Of a stretch of DNA of 64,000 nt, positions 48,569-58,794 are shown in pieces. How positions within the stretch are numbered: position 1 is the first letter of the stretch; each line of letters opens with the position of its first letter. Made by a program: the position numbers and the translations under genes. The notes under the pieces were generated by a model. The model had not been told where the DNA came from. It made no database searches and saw only the letters and a list, made by a program, of their open reading frames with translations. The stretch is from Agitococcus lubricus (GTDB lineage Bacteria; Pseudomonadota; Gammaproteobacteria; Pseudomonadales; Moraxellaceae): contig NZ_QAON01000002.1 of NCBI RefSeq assembly GCF_003051055.1, positions 186,001-250,000 of the forward strand, read 5' to 3'.

Positions 48569-49450
48569 GTGTATCATTTAGAAAACGAGACCTTAAAGAT
48601 TGCCATTCATGGCGTAGGTGCTGAACTAAAAAGCGTCAAACATAAACAACACGCTATTGACTATATGTGGCGTGCCGACCCCGAATTTTGGGGTCGAACA
48701 TCACCAATTTTATTTCCGATTGTGGGACGTTTAACCAACAATACCACGCTCATCAACGGACAAATCTACGAAATCATGCAACACGGCTTTGCTCGTGATG
48801 ATGTATTTGACTGTGTGCACCATGATGCCAATAGCGCACATTTTGTACTACACGCGCAAACGGAACATCAAGCCCGTTATCCTTTTAACTTTGTGCTGTC
48901 GGTGATTTATCGTCTCACAGAAAACAGCCTCCGTGTGACATGGCATGTAGATAATCCTAATGCTTGTTCATTACCCTTTTCGATTGGCGCACACCCTGCA
49001 TTTTCTACACAACTTCATGCCGATGACCAATTTGAAGATTACAATGTGATATTTGACACCCATCAGCAATATCACTTATGGCAATTAAATGAACGTATGC
49101 AACTGGTTGCTAAAGACATTCCTTTTCAAGAGCCACTACAACAATTTGCGTTGAGTTATCACTATTTTGAGGTTGATGCCCTTGTGTTTCCTCATCAACA
49201 AATTCAACAAATTACCCTCAAAAATCGCCATCATGGACACGGTGTCACGGTTGATTTTAAGGGGTTTCCTGAAGTCGCGTTATGGACTGCCGATGGCAAA
49301 CATAAACGCTCACCGTTCTTGTGTATTGAACCGTGGTTTGGTCATGCAGACTTAGAAAATGGCGCACCTGAGTTAGTTAACAAACGCGGAATTATGCAGT
49401 TAGGGAGTGGTGAGCGTTTTACAGCCGAGTATCAAATAGTGTTTTTTTAG
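48569..49450 (+). CDS. Aldose 1-epimerase family protein (LacX-like)
   Basis: 293 aa from a GTG start preceded by a modest AGGA site. FWGRTSPILFPIVGRLTN, SIGAHPAF (with the substrate-binding His) and CIEPWFGHADLENGAPELVNKRGIMQL match the galactose-mutarotase superfamily, LacX group. It probably interconverts alpha and beta anomers of a sugar or sugar phosphate. It follows the DUF389 gene by 12 bases and is likely co-transcribed. Confidence 0.8.
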   Translation: MYHLENETLKIAIHGVGAELKSVKHKQHAIDYMWRADPEFWGRTSPILFPIVGRLTNNTTLINGQIYEIMQHGFARDDVFDCVHHDANSAHFVLHAQTEHQARYPFNFVLSVIYRLTENSLRVTWHVDNPNACSLPFSIGAHPAFSTQLHADDQFEDYNVIFDTHQQYHLWQLNERMQLVAKDIPFQEPLQQFALSYHYFEVDALVFPHQQIQQITLKNRHHGHGVTVDFKGFPEVALWTADGKHKRSPFLCIEPWFGHADLENGAPELVNKRGIMQLGSGERFTAEYQIVFF

Positions 49451-49497
49451 CTTCGACTACGCTCAGCTACCATTTGACTACACTCAGCGAGTAGCAA

Positions 49498-49607
49498 GTA
49501 GCCCGTGTGAAGTGCAACGAAACACGGGTTTATGACAAGAGCAAAGAAATAAATCTTTGTTTTTAATGAGTTTAATCCCGTATTTCGCGATACTCAATAC
49601 GGGCTAC
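49498..49607. repeat. Pair of REP-like palindromic units in inverted orientation
   Basis: The first unit reads GTAGCCCGTGTG...ACACGGGTT (49498-49530). The second, on the other strand, reads GTAGCCCGTATTGAG...AATACGGGATT (49574-49607). Each can fold alone, and the two can pair with each other. A fragment CTTCGACTACGCTCAGC (49451-49467) precedes them. The layout is like a BIME of other gammaproteobacteria, placed between convergent genes, where it may help stop transcription or protect RNA. Confidence 0.7.
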
Positions 49608-49622
49608 GACACTCAACTCATC

Positions 49623-50936
49623 CTACATCATACGGTGATATTGTGCGGCAATCGCTCTAAACTCGGCACTAATTTGCGGATGATGCGCGACTTGCTGCCA
49701 ATAAGATGATGCCCAACCACTGACCTCTGACCATATGGGTTGTGTTAATGCTGTCGCTTGAACAGGTTTTATCTCACGCTCAACCACTTCACCATGAATC
49801 GTTGGCGCAAAACGCATGGGCAACATATCGTACATCGGTGCAAGGCTTAAACTAAAGTCGGCTGCTAAAAAGAAACTTAAATTGCCATTGTGCATATCTT
49901 CATTAGCAATTAAACGGCCAAACGCAAATACCTTGAGAATTGATTGATAATCTGTACTTGAGATTTTTCCAAGCGTGAGTAAAGATTTGGCTTGTTCGTC
50001 CCACGCTTTGTTATGGCCAATAAACTCATTACTCACCGCCTCTAAAGACACCATGCCTTTACGTCCCAACAAGGTTGTTCGGTCAAAACGTAGCACTTCT
50101 AAAAAGGTACGCCCTGCGGTTTGCACAATCTGACTTTGTGCCGCAGCAATGCCAAAATGTTGTAAAGTTTTTAAAGCTAAATGCTCAGCAATTAATAAAT
50201 CTGACCAACGCTGACCATTCTCGCTGGTGATAGGTGGACTGAATTTTACTAATAACTCAAAGGCTTGCTGTTGTTCCAACACAAATAAGCCAAACTTGGG
50301 TTGCTCCCCTGCCGCAGAAGAACGGGCAATATCATGCCGAATCACTTTACACGCTTCTTGGCCATACGAGGCGCGGGTTTTTAGCCAACCATCCTCCTCA
50401 TCAGGTTGCAAGACATCTTGTTGTAAACGCAAAAAAGACAAACAACTTTCTTCGCCCACTAAAAAATGACTCGGCTGAACAAAACCAAACTTTAATAAAA
50501 AGGTTAAGACATCGTCATCTTGCCAATCTTGTAAACGTGGATTAAGGCCAAGTTGCTGATGAATGGCACTAAATTCACGCCCCAAAAAGCCTTGTGGCCG
50601 AATATCCCACAAAAACCACGGCAAACTTTCGTAAAGCGTATCGTTTTGGGTCAGTGCATCGTGCCACACAAGACCATGTGGATGAATGGCAATGAGCTGC
50701 CCTGCCAAACTGATGTTTGCTTGTTCATTCACTCGGTAAACAGGCCATTGACTACCCATATCACGAATCGGACGTTGCAAGGCATATTGCGTAGCGCGGG
50801 CTTTGCCAATTTTAATAATGGCAGGCTGCTGTTTGACTAAACGCGATAAAGTCGGCTGCGAGATATTGAGTTGTTGGGTTAGCTCTTTGGCCGATTGCGG
50901 CTGTTTGGCTAATAATTTGAGCAAAGTTGGTTGCAT
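49623..50936 (-). CDS. yjjJ: HTH-fused HipA-family kinase (YjjJ)
   Basis: 437 aa. The N-terminal ~60 residues form a winged helix (SAKELTQQLNISQPTLSRLVK), followed by a HipA-like Ser/Thr kinase. SSAAGEQPKFGLFV is the ATP loop, FGRLIANEDMHNGNLSFF holds the catalytic Asp and metal Asn, and YDMLPMRFAP follows. In YjjJ the DNA-binding part and toxin domain are fused, so no separate HipB is needed. Weak ribosome site. It is 25 bases from the YidD-like gene and may be read from the same message. Confidence 0.88.
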   Translation of the reverse strand: MQPTLLKLLAKQPQSAKELTQQLNISQPTLSRLVKQQPAIIKIGKARATQYALQRPIRDMGSQWPVYRVNEQANISLAGQLIAIHPHGLVWHDALTQNDTLYESLPWFLWDIRPQGFLGREFSAIHQQLGLNPRLQDWQDDDVLTFLLKFGFVQPSHFLVGEESCLSFLRLQQDVLQPDEEDGWLKTRASYGQEACKVIRHDIARSSAAGEQPKFGLFVLEQQQAFELLVKFSPPITSENGQRWSDLLIAEHLALKTLQHFGIAAAQSQIVQTAGRTFLEVLRFDRTTLLGRKGMVSLEAVSNEFIGHNKAWDEQAKSLLTLGKISSTDYQSILKVFAFGRLIANEDMHNGNLSFFLAADFSLSLAPMYDMLPMRFAPTIHGEVVEREIKPVQATALTQPIWSEVSGWASSYWQQVAHHPQISAEFRAIAAQYHRMM

Positions 50937-50961
50937 GATGAATAGATTTTTTGGGTTATTT

Positions 50962-51489
50962 TTATTCTCTTATATCATATTTATGAGGATGTTGACGCTT
51001 TTGGTGAATAGATTTTTTAAACGTATAATAATTACAAGGATTAGCGTCACAGGGCAAATCGGGCAAACAATCCAAACTATTCAAACCACAATCACATTTA
51101 TCTTTTTTGCTAAAACATGGCTCACGCCGCAAACGCCGTTCGCGGCGCTCTCGCTCCTTCTTTTCGCGTTCCGTTTCTAAGGCGAGGTAAGCCAAATGAC
51201 AATTATTAAATTGCTGTTTTATTAACGGCCAACCTGCGAATAAACCCTGTTCGGCAATGATGTTTTTGATTATGGCTGAACAGGATAATGAGTCGTGATA
51301 ATTCTTTTTATCGTTTACGCTGTTATCGCTTATTCGTTCGGACGACAAATGACCTAATGTCATTTGTGCCTCACTCAACGCGCTAGTCGTGGCACGACGC
51401 GTAAACTCAGCATAAGCACATCTAAAGCCTTTGTATGGCGAGATGTACTTTTGGTATAAGGTGATGAGGAAGATAAAAAAGTGGCGCAT
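50962..51489 (-). CDS. Divergent YidD-type membrane insertion factor with a Cys-rich tail
   Basis: 175 aa. YQKYISPYKGFRCAYAEF near residues 11-29 and CSAIIKNIIAEQGLFAGWPLIKQQF near 68-93 resemble the YidD family, but a ~40-residue insertion separates them. Residues 104-150 are an Arg/Glu-rich helix followed by CFSKKDKCDCGLNSLDCLPDLPCD, six Cys that could bind metal. A GGAG site lies inside the 3' end of the upstream gene, showing coupling. Genuine yidD is normally near rnpA, so this is a paralogue. Confidence 0.7.
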   Translation of the reverse strand: MRHFFIFLITLYQKYISPYKGFRCAYAEFTRRATTSALSEAQMTLGHLSSERISDNSVNDKKNYHDSLSCSAIIKNIIAEQGLFAGWPLIKQQFNNCHLAYLALETEREKKERERRERRLRREPCFSKKDKCDCGLNSLDCLPDLPCDANPCNYYTFKKSIHQKRQHPHKYDIRE

Positions 51490-51490
51490 A

Positions 51491-52801
51491 TTACTCCTTC
51501 ACGATGGGGTATTCTAAAAATACCGTTAACTCATCTTGACCACTATCATAAATCTTAATTTTATACTCAGGTGCAGTTAAGACTAATAAATCATTTGTTT
51601 CCCATTTACTAGGATAATCTTCTAAAAGTTTGCCTTCTAAGGTAAAACCTTGAAAACCATCAAAGAGTGTTAGCATTTGATTCACATTAAACTTTTTACG
51701 ATATTGTTCACGATGACAACTAGCACCCGATGCTTTGGCAAACATATCAGATAAATGTAAACCTTCAACCTTTAGACCAGATGTTCTTAATTGATAAAAT
51801 AATTTTAACCACTCCATATAGGATGTACTACGTACGGTTGTTATTGCTAGATTTGCCGTATCTAAAGTCCCCATAAAGCCTTTGGTGATAACGCCCTCCA
51901 TAGAGCTTGCGTTATGCTGACGATATGTTCTCTCTGTTGTAACTCTCAATTTTTCCCTATGATTATCGGCCTGACTAATAACGGTGTAATGACTAAAAAA
52001 GATTTCAGATACGCATTGATTTTTTCTGACATATTCGACTGAACGAGACTGTTTATGGTGTGTGTTGCCATAGGCCATATTTATATTTTTAGCTAAACTC
52101 ATTACACCATCAGGCACTACAATTTTTTGATTTAATTGTGGAAATATCACTCTTAAACTTTTTGGTTCTGTAGCCATTTCTTGGGGAGCTGGCATAAAAT
52201 CACACGCTTTTTTTTGCAGTAATGTAGCACCGTTTTTTATGATTTCTGGTAAATATTTAGCCAATACATCAGGCTTCTCTGCATATTTTGTTTTGAAAGA
52301 TTCAATATATTGATAATGGCCTTGCATATTCTGTCGTTTAGCAACCGCTTCTTCAAACTTGTCTCTTTGACTTATATCGAACTCCGTCTCTTGCTTAAGC
52401 GTTAACAAAATACTGTTATATAAAAAAATATAAACTAGACCTTTTTTAGCAGGTTTAAAGTCAACATAATCACCGATAAATTCTATGCCATCATCAGATA
52501 AAATTTGTGCTTGCGTATCTTTTTTATCCTGAACAAAACAAGCAGGAAAAATCATATCTCCCCCTGAATTAACTGATTTCAGGGTGAAATAATTTGGAGC
52601 AACATAAACCATTGAGTTTAAAAGGATACGTGGGACTGCACTGACATCTGTTTTGACGTTTATAGGCGATAAATAGCGTGCCTCGACAACCCGCCATGCC
52701 TGAAACTCAGGATAAAAATATCCATCCTTTTCTTGTCCTTTAAAGATATCAGCCTGAGTCAGCGACGACAAAAAACAAAGCAGTACTAATAAAAGATGCA
52801 T
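51491..52801 (-). CDS. Exported protein, function unknown
   Basis: 436 aa from an ATG with an AGGGAT site; a longer frame to 52825 is less likely. A signal peptide ends near TQA at residue 17. No recognised domain. Three or more Cys are scattered through it. The sequence looks beta-rich, somewhat AT-rich, with an FDGFQGF-type C-terminal segment. The next gene starts one base past its stop codon, so it is coupled to the YidD-like gene, which may assist its export or partner. Confidence 0.65.
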   Translation of the reverse strand: MHLLLVLLCFLSSLTQADIFKGQEKDGYFYPEFQAWRVVEARYLSPINVKTDVSAVPRILLNSMVYVAPNYFTLKSVNSGGDMIFPACFVQDKKDTQAQILSDDGIEFIGDYVDFKPAKKGLVYIFLYNSILLTLKQETEFDISQRDKFEEAVAKRQNMQGHYQYIESFKTKYAEKPDVLAKYLPEIIKNGATLLQKKACDFMPAPQEMATEPKSLRVIFPQLNQKIVVPDGVMSLAKNINMAYGNTHHKQSRSVEYVRKNQCVSEIFFSHYTVISQADNHREKLRVTTERTYRQHNASSMEGVITKGFMGTLDTANLAITTVRSTSYMEWLKLFYQLRTSGLKVEGLHLSDMFAKASGASCHREQYRKKFNVNQMLTLFDGFQGFTLEGKLLEDYPSKWETNDLLVLTAPEYKIKIYDSGQDELTVFLEYPIVKE

Positions 52802-52829
52802 TCTATATATCCCTATAATTATCATAAAA

Positions 52830-52851
52830 AAAGGCGACTTTCGTCGCCTTT
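52830..52851 (-). terminator. Rho-independent terminator of purL
   Basis: AAAGGCGAC pairs with GTCGCCTTT around TTTC, followed on the minus strand by TTTTT. It is 18 bases beyond the purL stop codon. Confidence 0.92.
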
Positions 52852-52869
52852 AAATATAACAGATTTTAA

Positions 52870-55800
52870 CTAACCCACAAATACTCGGGCATTTCTAAAC
52901 ATACGCATCCACGCGCCATCTTGTTGCCAATCTTTTGGCTGCCAAGAATTTTGCACGCCACGGAACACACGTTCAGGATGGGGCATTAAAATCGTTGCAC
53001 GACCATCACCACTGGTGACACTGGTAATTGCAAACGGAGAGCCATTTGGATTTAATGGATACGTTTGTGTTGCTGCACCAGTCGCATCAACAAAACGAGC
53101 AGCCACTAAACCACTGTTATTTAAGACTTCAACATGGTTATGCAATACACGACCTTCACCATGCGCCACGGCAATCGGCATAATTGAGCCTTCCATATCT
53201 TTAAAGAATAAAGACGGCGATTTTTCGATTTTGACTAAGGAGGTACGCGCTTCAAAAGACTCACTGGTGTTACGCACAAAACGTGGCCACAATTCAGCAT
53301 GGGGAATCAAATCTTTGAGCTGTGACAACATTTGACAACCGTTACACACCCCTAAGCTAAAGGTTTCTGGACGATTAAAAAACGCGGTAAATTCATCACG
53401 CGCACGACTGTTAAACAATACCGACTTTGCCCAACCGCCACCAGCACCTAACACGTCACCATAAGAGAATCCACCACAAGCCACTAAACCAACAAAGTCA
53501 CGTAAGCTAATACGGCCTGTTAAAATATCGCTCATGTGGACGTCAACACTGGTAAAACCTGCTTTATCAAAAGCAGCCGCCATTTCGATATGACCATTGA
53601 CACCTTGTTCACGCAAAATCGCCACACGTGGACGTACACCTGTGTTAATAAATGGCAAGGCAATGTCTAAATCTTGGTCATAACTTAACTTAGCAATCAA
53701 ACCAGCTTGAGTGTCATCGGCAATTAACGCAAATTCTTGCTCAGCACAGTCGGCATTGTCACGAATGGCTTGAATACGATAACTGGTTTCTGCCCAATCT
53801 TGTTGCCATTGTGCGCGTGTGCCTTGTAACACGATTTCGCCTTGATAATTAAAGCGAATGTCTTGAGTTAGGTTAATGCCGCCTAATACTGACACAGCAT
53901 TGGCTAAACTGGTGTTGGCAAATGCGGCTGTCACGGCATCAACATCGGCTTTGGCCACTTGAATCACTGCACCCAATTCTTCGTTAAACAAGACGGCAGC
54001 TAATTGTTGCTTGCTGTTTGCTAAAGCAGATAAATCAAGCTCTAAACCGACACGTGCGGCAAAAGCCATTTCTGCTAAAGTTGCCACTAAACCACCATCA
54101 CTACGGTCATGGTAAGCTAATAACTTGCCGTTGAGTGCTTGGATGCCATTAAAGAAATCAATTAATAAGTTGGGGCTATCTAAATCGGGCGCAACATTCC
54201 CCACTTGGCTATAAGCTTGTGCTAAGACTGAACCACCTAGGCGATTTTTGCCTTGACCCAAATCAATCAACATCAATACGCTGTCTACGTCTGTTTTTAA
54301 TTCAGGGGTGACGGTTTGACGAATATCGGTGACAGGTGCAAACGAAGACACAATCAATGACAAAGGTGCAGTCACGGCTTTGTTTTCTTCACCGTCTTTC
54401 CATACGGTACGCATCGACAACGAGTCTTTACCCACAGGAATGGCAATACCCAAGGCAGGACACAACTCCATGCCCACGGCTTTTACCGCATTAAACAAGT
54501 TTTGGTCTTCAATGCCATAACCTGCCGCAGCCATCCAGTTTGCTGATAATTTAATATCGCTTAACTGAGCAATTTTGGCAGAAGCGATGTTGGTAATCGA
54601 CTCGCCAACCGCCATACGTGCAGAAGCACCTGCATCAATCAACGCTAAGGGAGTACGCTCACCCATTGCCATGGCTTCGCCTGTAAACGCATGAAAACCA
54701 CTGGCAGTCACCGCGCAATCAGCAACAGGTACTTGATAGCGACCAACCATTTGTTCACGTGCGACTAAACCTGTCACCGAGCGGTCGCCAATGGTAATTA
54801 AGAACGATTTAGAAGCGACGGTTGGTACTTGTAATACGCGTTTTGTGGCTTCGGTTAAATCAATATGGCTGCTATCAAAACTGGCTTGTTCAATGTGTTG
54901 GCTGTTAAATTGACGCGACATTCTTGGCGGTTTGCCCAACAACACTTGCATGGGCATATCGACTGCTTTGTTGGCAAAATGACTGTCACTGACGGTTAAG
55001 TGTTGTACTTTCTCAGCTTGACCTAACACCGCAAATGGACAACGTTCACGCTGACAAATGGCTTCAAATTCGGCTAAACGTTCTGGACGAACCGCCAACA
55101 CATAACGTTCTTGTGCTTCATTACACCAAATTTCACGTGGGCTCATACCACGTTCTAAATTAGGAATCTTTCTTAACTCTAAGGTTGCGCCTAAATCCCA
55201 CTCGTGAACTAATTCAGGCATCGCATTCGACAAGCCACCCGCGCCCACATCATGTACAGAGACTAAAGGATTGTTGTTACCCATTGCCCAACACACATCA
55301 ATCACTTCTTGGCAACGGCGTTCCATTTCGGGATTATCACGTTGTACCGAGGCAAAATCTAAGTTTTCAGAGCTTGCACCACTGGCCATACTCGACGCAG
55401 CACCGCCACCCAAACCAATTAACAACGCTGGGCCACCTAACACAATCAGGCAATCACCTGCTTGAATGGCATTTTTTTGCACATGCTCTTCACGAATATT
55501 ACCCAAGCCGCCTGCAATCATAATCGGTTTATGATAACCACGGACTTCAAGCCCATTAACACCATTGACGGCTAATTCAAAGCTACGGAAATAACCACAC
55601 AAATTGGGGCGACCAAATTCGTTATTAAAGGCTGCACCGCCCAAAGGCCCGTCAATCATAATGTCTAAAGCAGACACAATACGATTGGGCTTGCCATAAG
55701 CCACTTCCCAAGGTTGCACAAAATTGGGGATTTGTAAGTTGGATACGGTAAAGCCTGCTAAACCTGCTTTGGGTTTGCCACCACGACCTGTTGCACCTTC

Positions 55801-56766
55801 GTCACGAATTTCACCACCAGAACCTGTCGATGCCCCTGCAAACGGAGAAATCGCGGTTGGGTGGTTGTGGGTTTCAACCTTCATTAAAATATGAACAGGC
55901 TCATTGCTATAACCATAGGTTTTGCTGCTTGGATTTGGGAAAAAGCGGTCAGCTTGATGACCAACAATCACTGAAGCATTATCTTTATAGGCAGACAAAA
56001 TATTGGCTGGTGCATGATTGTAGGTATTTTTAATCATGCCAAATAAAGACTTATCGGCTTTTTCGCCGTCAATTGTCCATTCAGCATTAAAGATCTTGTG
56101 ACGACAATGCTCAGAGTTAGCTTGAGCAAACATCATCAATTCCACATCGTGTGGATTGCGGCCTAATTGCTGAAAGCTGTCAACTAAATAATCAATTTCA
56201 TCAGGGGATAAGGCAAAACCAAATTCTTGGTTGGCTTGTTTTAAGGCATCACGACCACCGCCTAAAATATCAATTTTTTGTAAAGGCTGTGGCTCATGTT
56301 CGGCAAATAACACCTCTGCATCTTCGACACTGGCTAATACGCTTTGGGTCATGCGGTCATGTAATTTAGCGGCAACGGCTTGGCGTTGTTCTGCGCTTAA
56401 TTCACGGGTGGTTTGTAACCAATAGACGGTAACACGCTCAACACGTTGTACTTTATCTAAGCCACTGTTACGCGCGATGTCAGTGGCTTTAGATGACCAC
56501 GGAGAAATCGTGCCAATGCGTGGAGTAATCACAAACATGGCATCAAAATCGGCATCACTAAACCCTTCGCCATTAAATTCTTCACCGTAATGTAGCAAAT
56601 CTTGTAATTGTTGTTGCTGTGGCTCATCTAAGGGTTGACTAACTGATACGACGTGCACATAACGACTACTTAAACCAACAATGTTTGGCTCCATCGCTTG
56701 CAAATCGGCTAATAGACGTTGGCTTTTGAAAGAGGATAACGCCTTAGCACCACTGACAATCAACAT
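52870..56766 (-). CDS. purL: Phosphoribosylformylglycinamidine synthase
   Basis: 1298 aa, the size of the large gammaproteobacterial enzyme. The N-terminal domain is followed by the FGAM synthase core ([65 protein letters not shown]) and ends in a glutamine amidotransferase domain with the Cys in GVCNGCQML and HGEGR. It converts FGAR to FGAM with Gln and ATP. Starts at 56781 and 56799 exist; I prefer [14 protein letters not shown], which aligns with family starts, although no ATG here has a strong ribosome site. Confidence 0.94.
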   Translation of the reverse strand: MLIVSGAKALSSFKSQRLLADLQAMEPNIVGLSSRYVHVVSVSQPLDEPQQQQLQDLLHYGEEFNGEGFSDADFDAMFVITPRIGTISPWSSKATDIARNSGLDKVQRVERVTVYWLQTTRELSAEQRQAVAAKLHDRMTQSVLASVEDAEVLFAEHEPQPLQKIDILGGGRDALKQANQEFGFALSPDEIDYLVDSFQQLGRNPHDVELMMFAQANSEHCRHKIFNAEWTIDGEKADKSLFGMIKNTYNHAPANILSAYKDNASVIVGHQADRFFPNPSSKTYGYSNEPVHILMKVETHNHPTAISPFAGASTGSGGEIRDEGATGRGGKPKAGLAGFTVSNLQIPNFVQPWEVAYGKPNRIVSALDIMIDGPLGGAAFNNEFGRPNLCGYFRSFELAVNGVNGLEVRGYHKPIMIAGGLGNIREEHVQKNAIQAGDCLIVLGGPALLIGLGGGAASSMASGASSENLDFASVQRDNPEMERRCQEVIDVCWAMGNNNPLVSVHDVGAGGLSNAMPELVHEWDLGATLELRKIPNLERGMSPREIWCNEAQERYVLAVRPERLAEFEAICQRERCPFAVLGQAEKVQHLTVSDSHFANKAVDMPMQVLLGKPPRMSRQFNSQHIEQASFDSSHIDLTEATKRVLQVPTVASKSFLITIGDRSVTGLVAREQMVGRYQVPVADCAVTASGFHAFTGEAMAMGERTPLALIDAGASARMAVGESITNIASAKIAQLSDIKLSANWMAAAGYGIEDQNLFNAVKAVGMELCPALGIAIPVGKDSLSMRTVWKDGEENKAVTAPLSLIVSSFAPVTDIRQTVTPELKTDVDSVLMLIDLGQGKNRLGGSVLAQAYSQVGNVAPDLDSPNLLIDFFNGIQALNGKLLAYHDRSDGGLVATLAEMAFAARVGLELDLSALANSKQQLAAVLFNEELGAVIQVAKADVDAVTAAFANTSLANAVSVLGGINLTQDIRFNYQGEIVLQGTRAQWQQDWAETSYRIQAIRDNADCAEQEFALIADDTQAGLIAKLSYDQDLDIALPFINTGVRPRVAILREQGVNGHIEMAAAFDKAGFTSVDVHMSDILTGRISLRDFVGLVACGGFSYGDVLGAGGGWAKSVLFNSRARDEFTAFFNRPETFSLGVCNGCQMLSQLKDLIPHAELWPRFVRNTSESFEARTSLVKIEKSPSLFFKDMEGSIMPIAVAHGEGRVLHNHVEVLNNSGLVAARFVDATGAATQTYPLNPNGSPFAITSVTSGDGRATILMPHPERVFRGVQNSWQPKDWQQDGAWMRMFRNARVFVG

Positions 56767-57272
56767 GACATACTCGCTCATTAGGAAAAAAAGATTCATT
56801 CCCGTGACAACAACAGACCATCACGAGAGTGCTGAGAATTTGAAGGGTGCAGATTATAACATTATTAGCGTAGACGCGGTGATGGCTTATTACAGTACTG
56901 ATGGCCGTTTTTTAGCGTTTTTTGCCACGCCGTGTCGTTATTGGCGTCAATTCTGCAAAGATTGTCTGCCATTCACAAGTGTCATCTTGATACGTCTGCG
57001 ATGCTATACCTGAACAGTGCAACCGCTATTTCAGTCATATTTAGATACAAATTGTCTAACAAACAGACGAAAAATGACGGCACTCACTCGACTTTTGTTA
57101 GACTGTCGTATAAATTTTGCACTTTCGCTCAATTATCATACAAAAACCGAATACAGGGGGAACATCTCAACAGCAAGACCGCCAACCACTCAGGTGATAT
57201 GGAGACTAGGATAAGGACTAACTCCCAACCGTTGTGTGTCTGTTGACCATCTATTCTAATGAGGTGCTATAC
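56767..57272. other. Divergent control region of purL and mltF
   Basis: About 500 bases with no credible gene. On the minus strand a perfect TATAAT (56853-56858) is a likely -10 for purL, about 90 bases before its start; no good -35 is visible. The right half leads into mltF. No purine riboswitch was recognised. Confidence 0.45.
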
Positions 57273-58739
57273 ATGTTAGGCAAATTGGCCTTGCCAGCCA
57301 AACGATGTTATTCACGCTGTACCGTTTTTTTCGTATGCGTTTATGTGTTTTATACTGCTGTTATCCAAGCGCTGACTATGCGCTTTCCCACTGCCTTTGC
57401 TACCCTACGCCAACATCATCAGCGGCTATGGCGCGGGGCAATGCTTAGCCTTTGTTTGCTGGCACTCCTCAATTTACACCCTTCTAAACAATATACGCTC
57501 GACGAAGTGCTAGAACGCGGCCAGCTACGTGTGATTGGGGTTGCAGGGCCTACCACTTTTTTACCACACGGCGATGCTGGGGTACGTGGTTTACAATATG
57601 AGCTTTTGCGTCAATTGGCTGACGAACTGAATATGAGCCTAGTCATTGAACAAGCCCCCAATGCCGATGCTGTCATTAGTGCGCTCAAAGCAGGCGAAGC
57701 CGATATAGGCATTACAGGCTTAGTTAATGACGACCCCCGTTTGGCTAAACTCTTACTCAGCCATCCGTATTTAGAAACGCGTCTACAACTGATTAAACAT
57801 CGGCAACATACGGTCAGTGATGAGGCCAAAATTGCGGTTAGCGCCAATAGCGCCGAAGCGCAGACAGTATTGCATCAACAATACGGCTCTGTTGTTGAAA
57901 TTCGCCATGCAACGCCAGACACCCTACTCAGTGAGCTTAATGCGGGTGAGGTCGATTATACGGTGTTAACCGATAGCGAATTTGCTGCGCGTCGTATGAG
58001 CTTTCCTGATTTAACCATCAAAACTGAATTAAATAATGCCCAATTATCATGGGCAATTCGCCCGCGAGATAAAACCTTACAACGTGTTGCCAATCGTTTT
58101 TTGGATACCGCTACCAAAGATGGCACACTCAAACGCTTAACCGCATTTTATAGTCAGGGCAATACCTTTAATAGTTTTGGCGTGATGACTTTTCAAAAAG
58201 ACATCCAACAACGCTTACCGCTCTACCAAACGCAATTCAAAAAACAAGCTGATAAACACGATATGGATTGGCGCTTACTCGCCGCGATTGCTTATCAAGA
58301 ATCTAAGTGGGATGTTGCCGCAGTATCACCAACGGGTGTAACAGGTATTATGATGCTTACTAAAAGCACCGCAAAAGAAATGGGCATTGCTAATCGTAAC
58401 AATCCCCAACAAAGCATTTTAGCAGGCTCGGCTTATTATCAACGGATGATTGATAAAATCCCTGCAACAGTACATGAGCCAGATAGAACATGGATGGCCT
58501 TAGCTGCCTATAACATGGGATATCGCCATGTATTAAAAGCCAGAGAACTGACGGCACGTTATGGTGATGACCCCGACAAATGGTTAGATGTAAGTCGTCA
58601 TTTGCGACAACTCCCCCGCTCAGGCCAAGCCTTAGTTTATGTGCAAGAAGTGCGACGTTATTATGATGCCTTATTATTAGAAGGTAATCGTCATCATTGG
58701 ATGGCGAGTTTAGATAAAAAGTGGGTCGTGGCTGAATAG
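57273..58739 (+). CDS. mltF: Membrane-bound lytic murein transglycosylase F
   Basis: 488 aa from the ATG preceded by GAGGTG; an ATG at 57375 (MRFPTAF...) would give a shorter, more usual leader. A hydrophobic segment (GAMLSLCLLALLNLHP) is followed by an SBP-like regulatory domain (LRVIGVAGPTTFLPHG... GEADIGITGLVNDD) and a lytic transglycosylase domain with the catalytic Glu in AIAYQESKWD and AAYNMGYRHVLKA. It cuts peptidoglycan glycan strands. Its place between purL and tadA-guaA is the pseudomonad arrangement. Confidence 0.92.
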   Translation: MLGKLALPAKRCYSRCTVFFVCVYVFYTAVIQALTMRFPTAFATLRQHHQRLWRGAMLSLCLLALLNLHPSKQYTLDEVLERGQLRVIGVAGPTTFLPHGDAGVRGLQYELLRQLADELNMSLVIEQAPNADAVISALKAGEADIGITGLVNDDPRLAKLLLSHPYLETRLQLIKHRQHTVSDEAKIAVSANSAEAQTVLHQQYGSVVEIRHATPDTLLSELNAGEVDYTVLTDSEFAARRMSFPDLTIKTELNNAQLSWAIRPRDKTLQRVANRFLDTATKDGTLKRLTAFYSQGNTFNSFGVMTFQKDIQQRLPLYQTQFKKQADKHDMDWRLLAAIAYQESKWDVAAVSPTGVTGIMMLTKSTAKEMGIANRNNPQQSILAGSAYYQRMIDKIPATVHEPDRTWMALAAYNMGYRHVLKARELTARYGDDPDKWLDVSRHLRQLPRSGQALVYVQEVRRYYDALLLEGNRHHWMASLDKKWVVAE

Positions 58740-58794
58740 TCGTTTATATTATATAATTCTGCGCTCTAACAAGCCGCATTAGGAACAAGACACG

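Noticed and set aside
49623-50936. Classical HipBA toxin-antitoxin pair
   Set aside because: There is no separate hipB; the HTH is fused to the kinase.
56767-57272. Purine riboswitch before purL
   Set aside because: No aptamer-like three-way junction motif seen.
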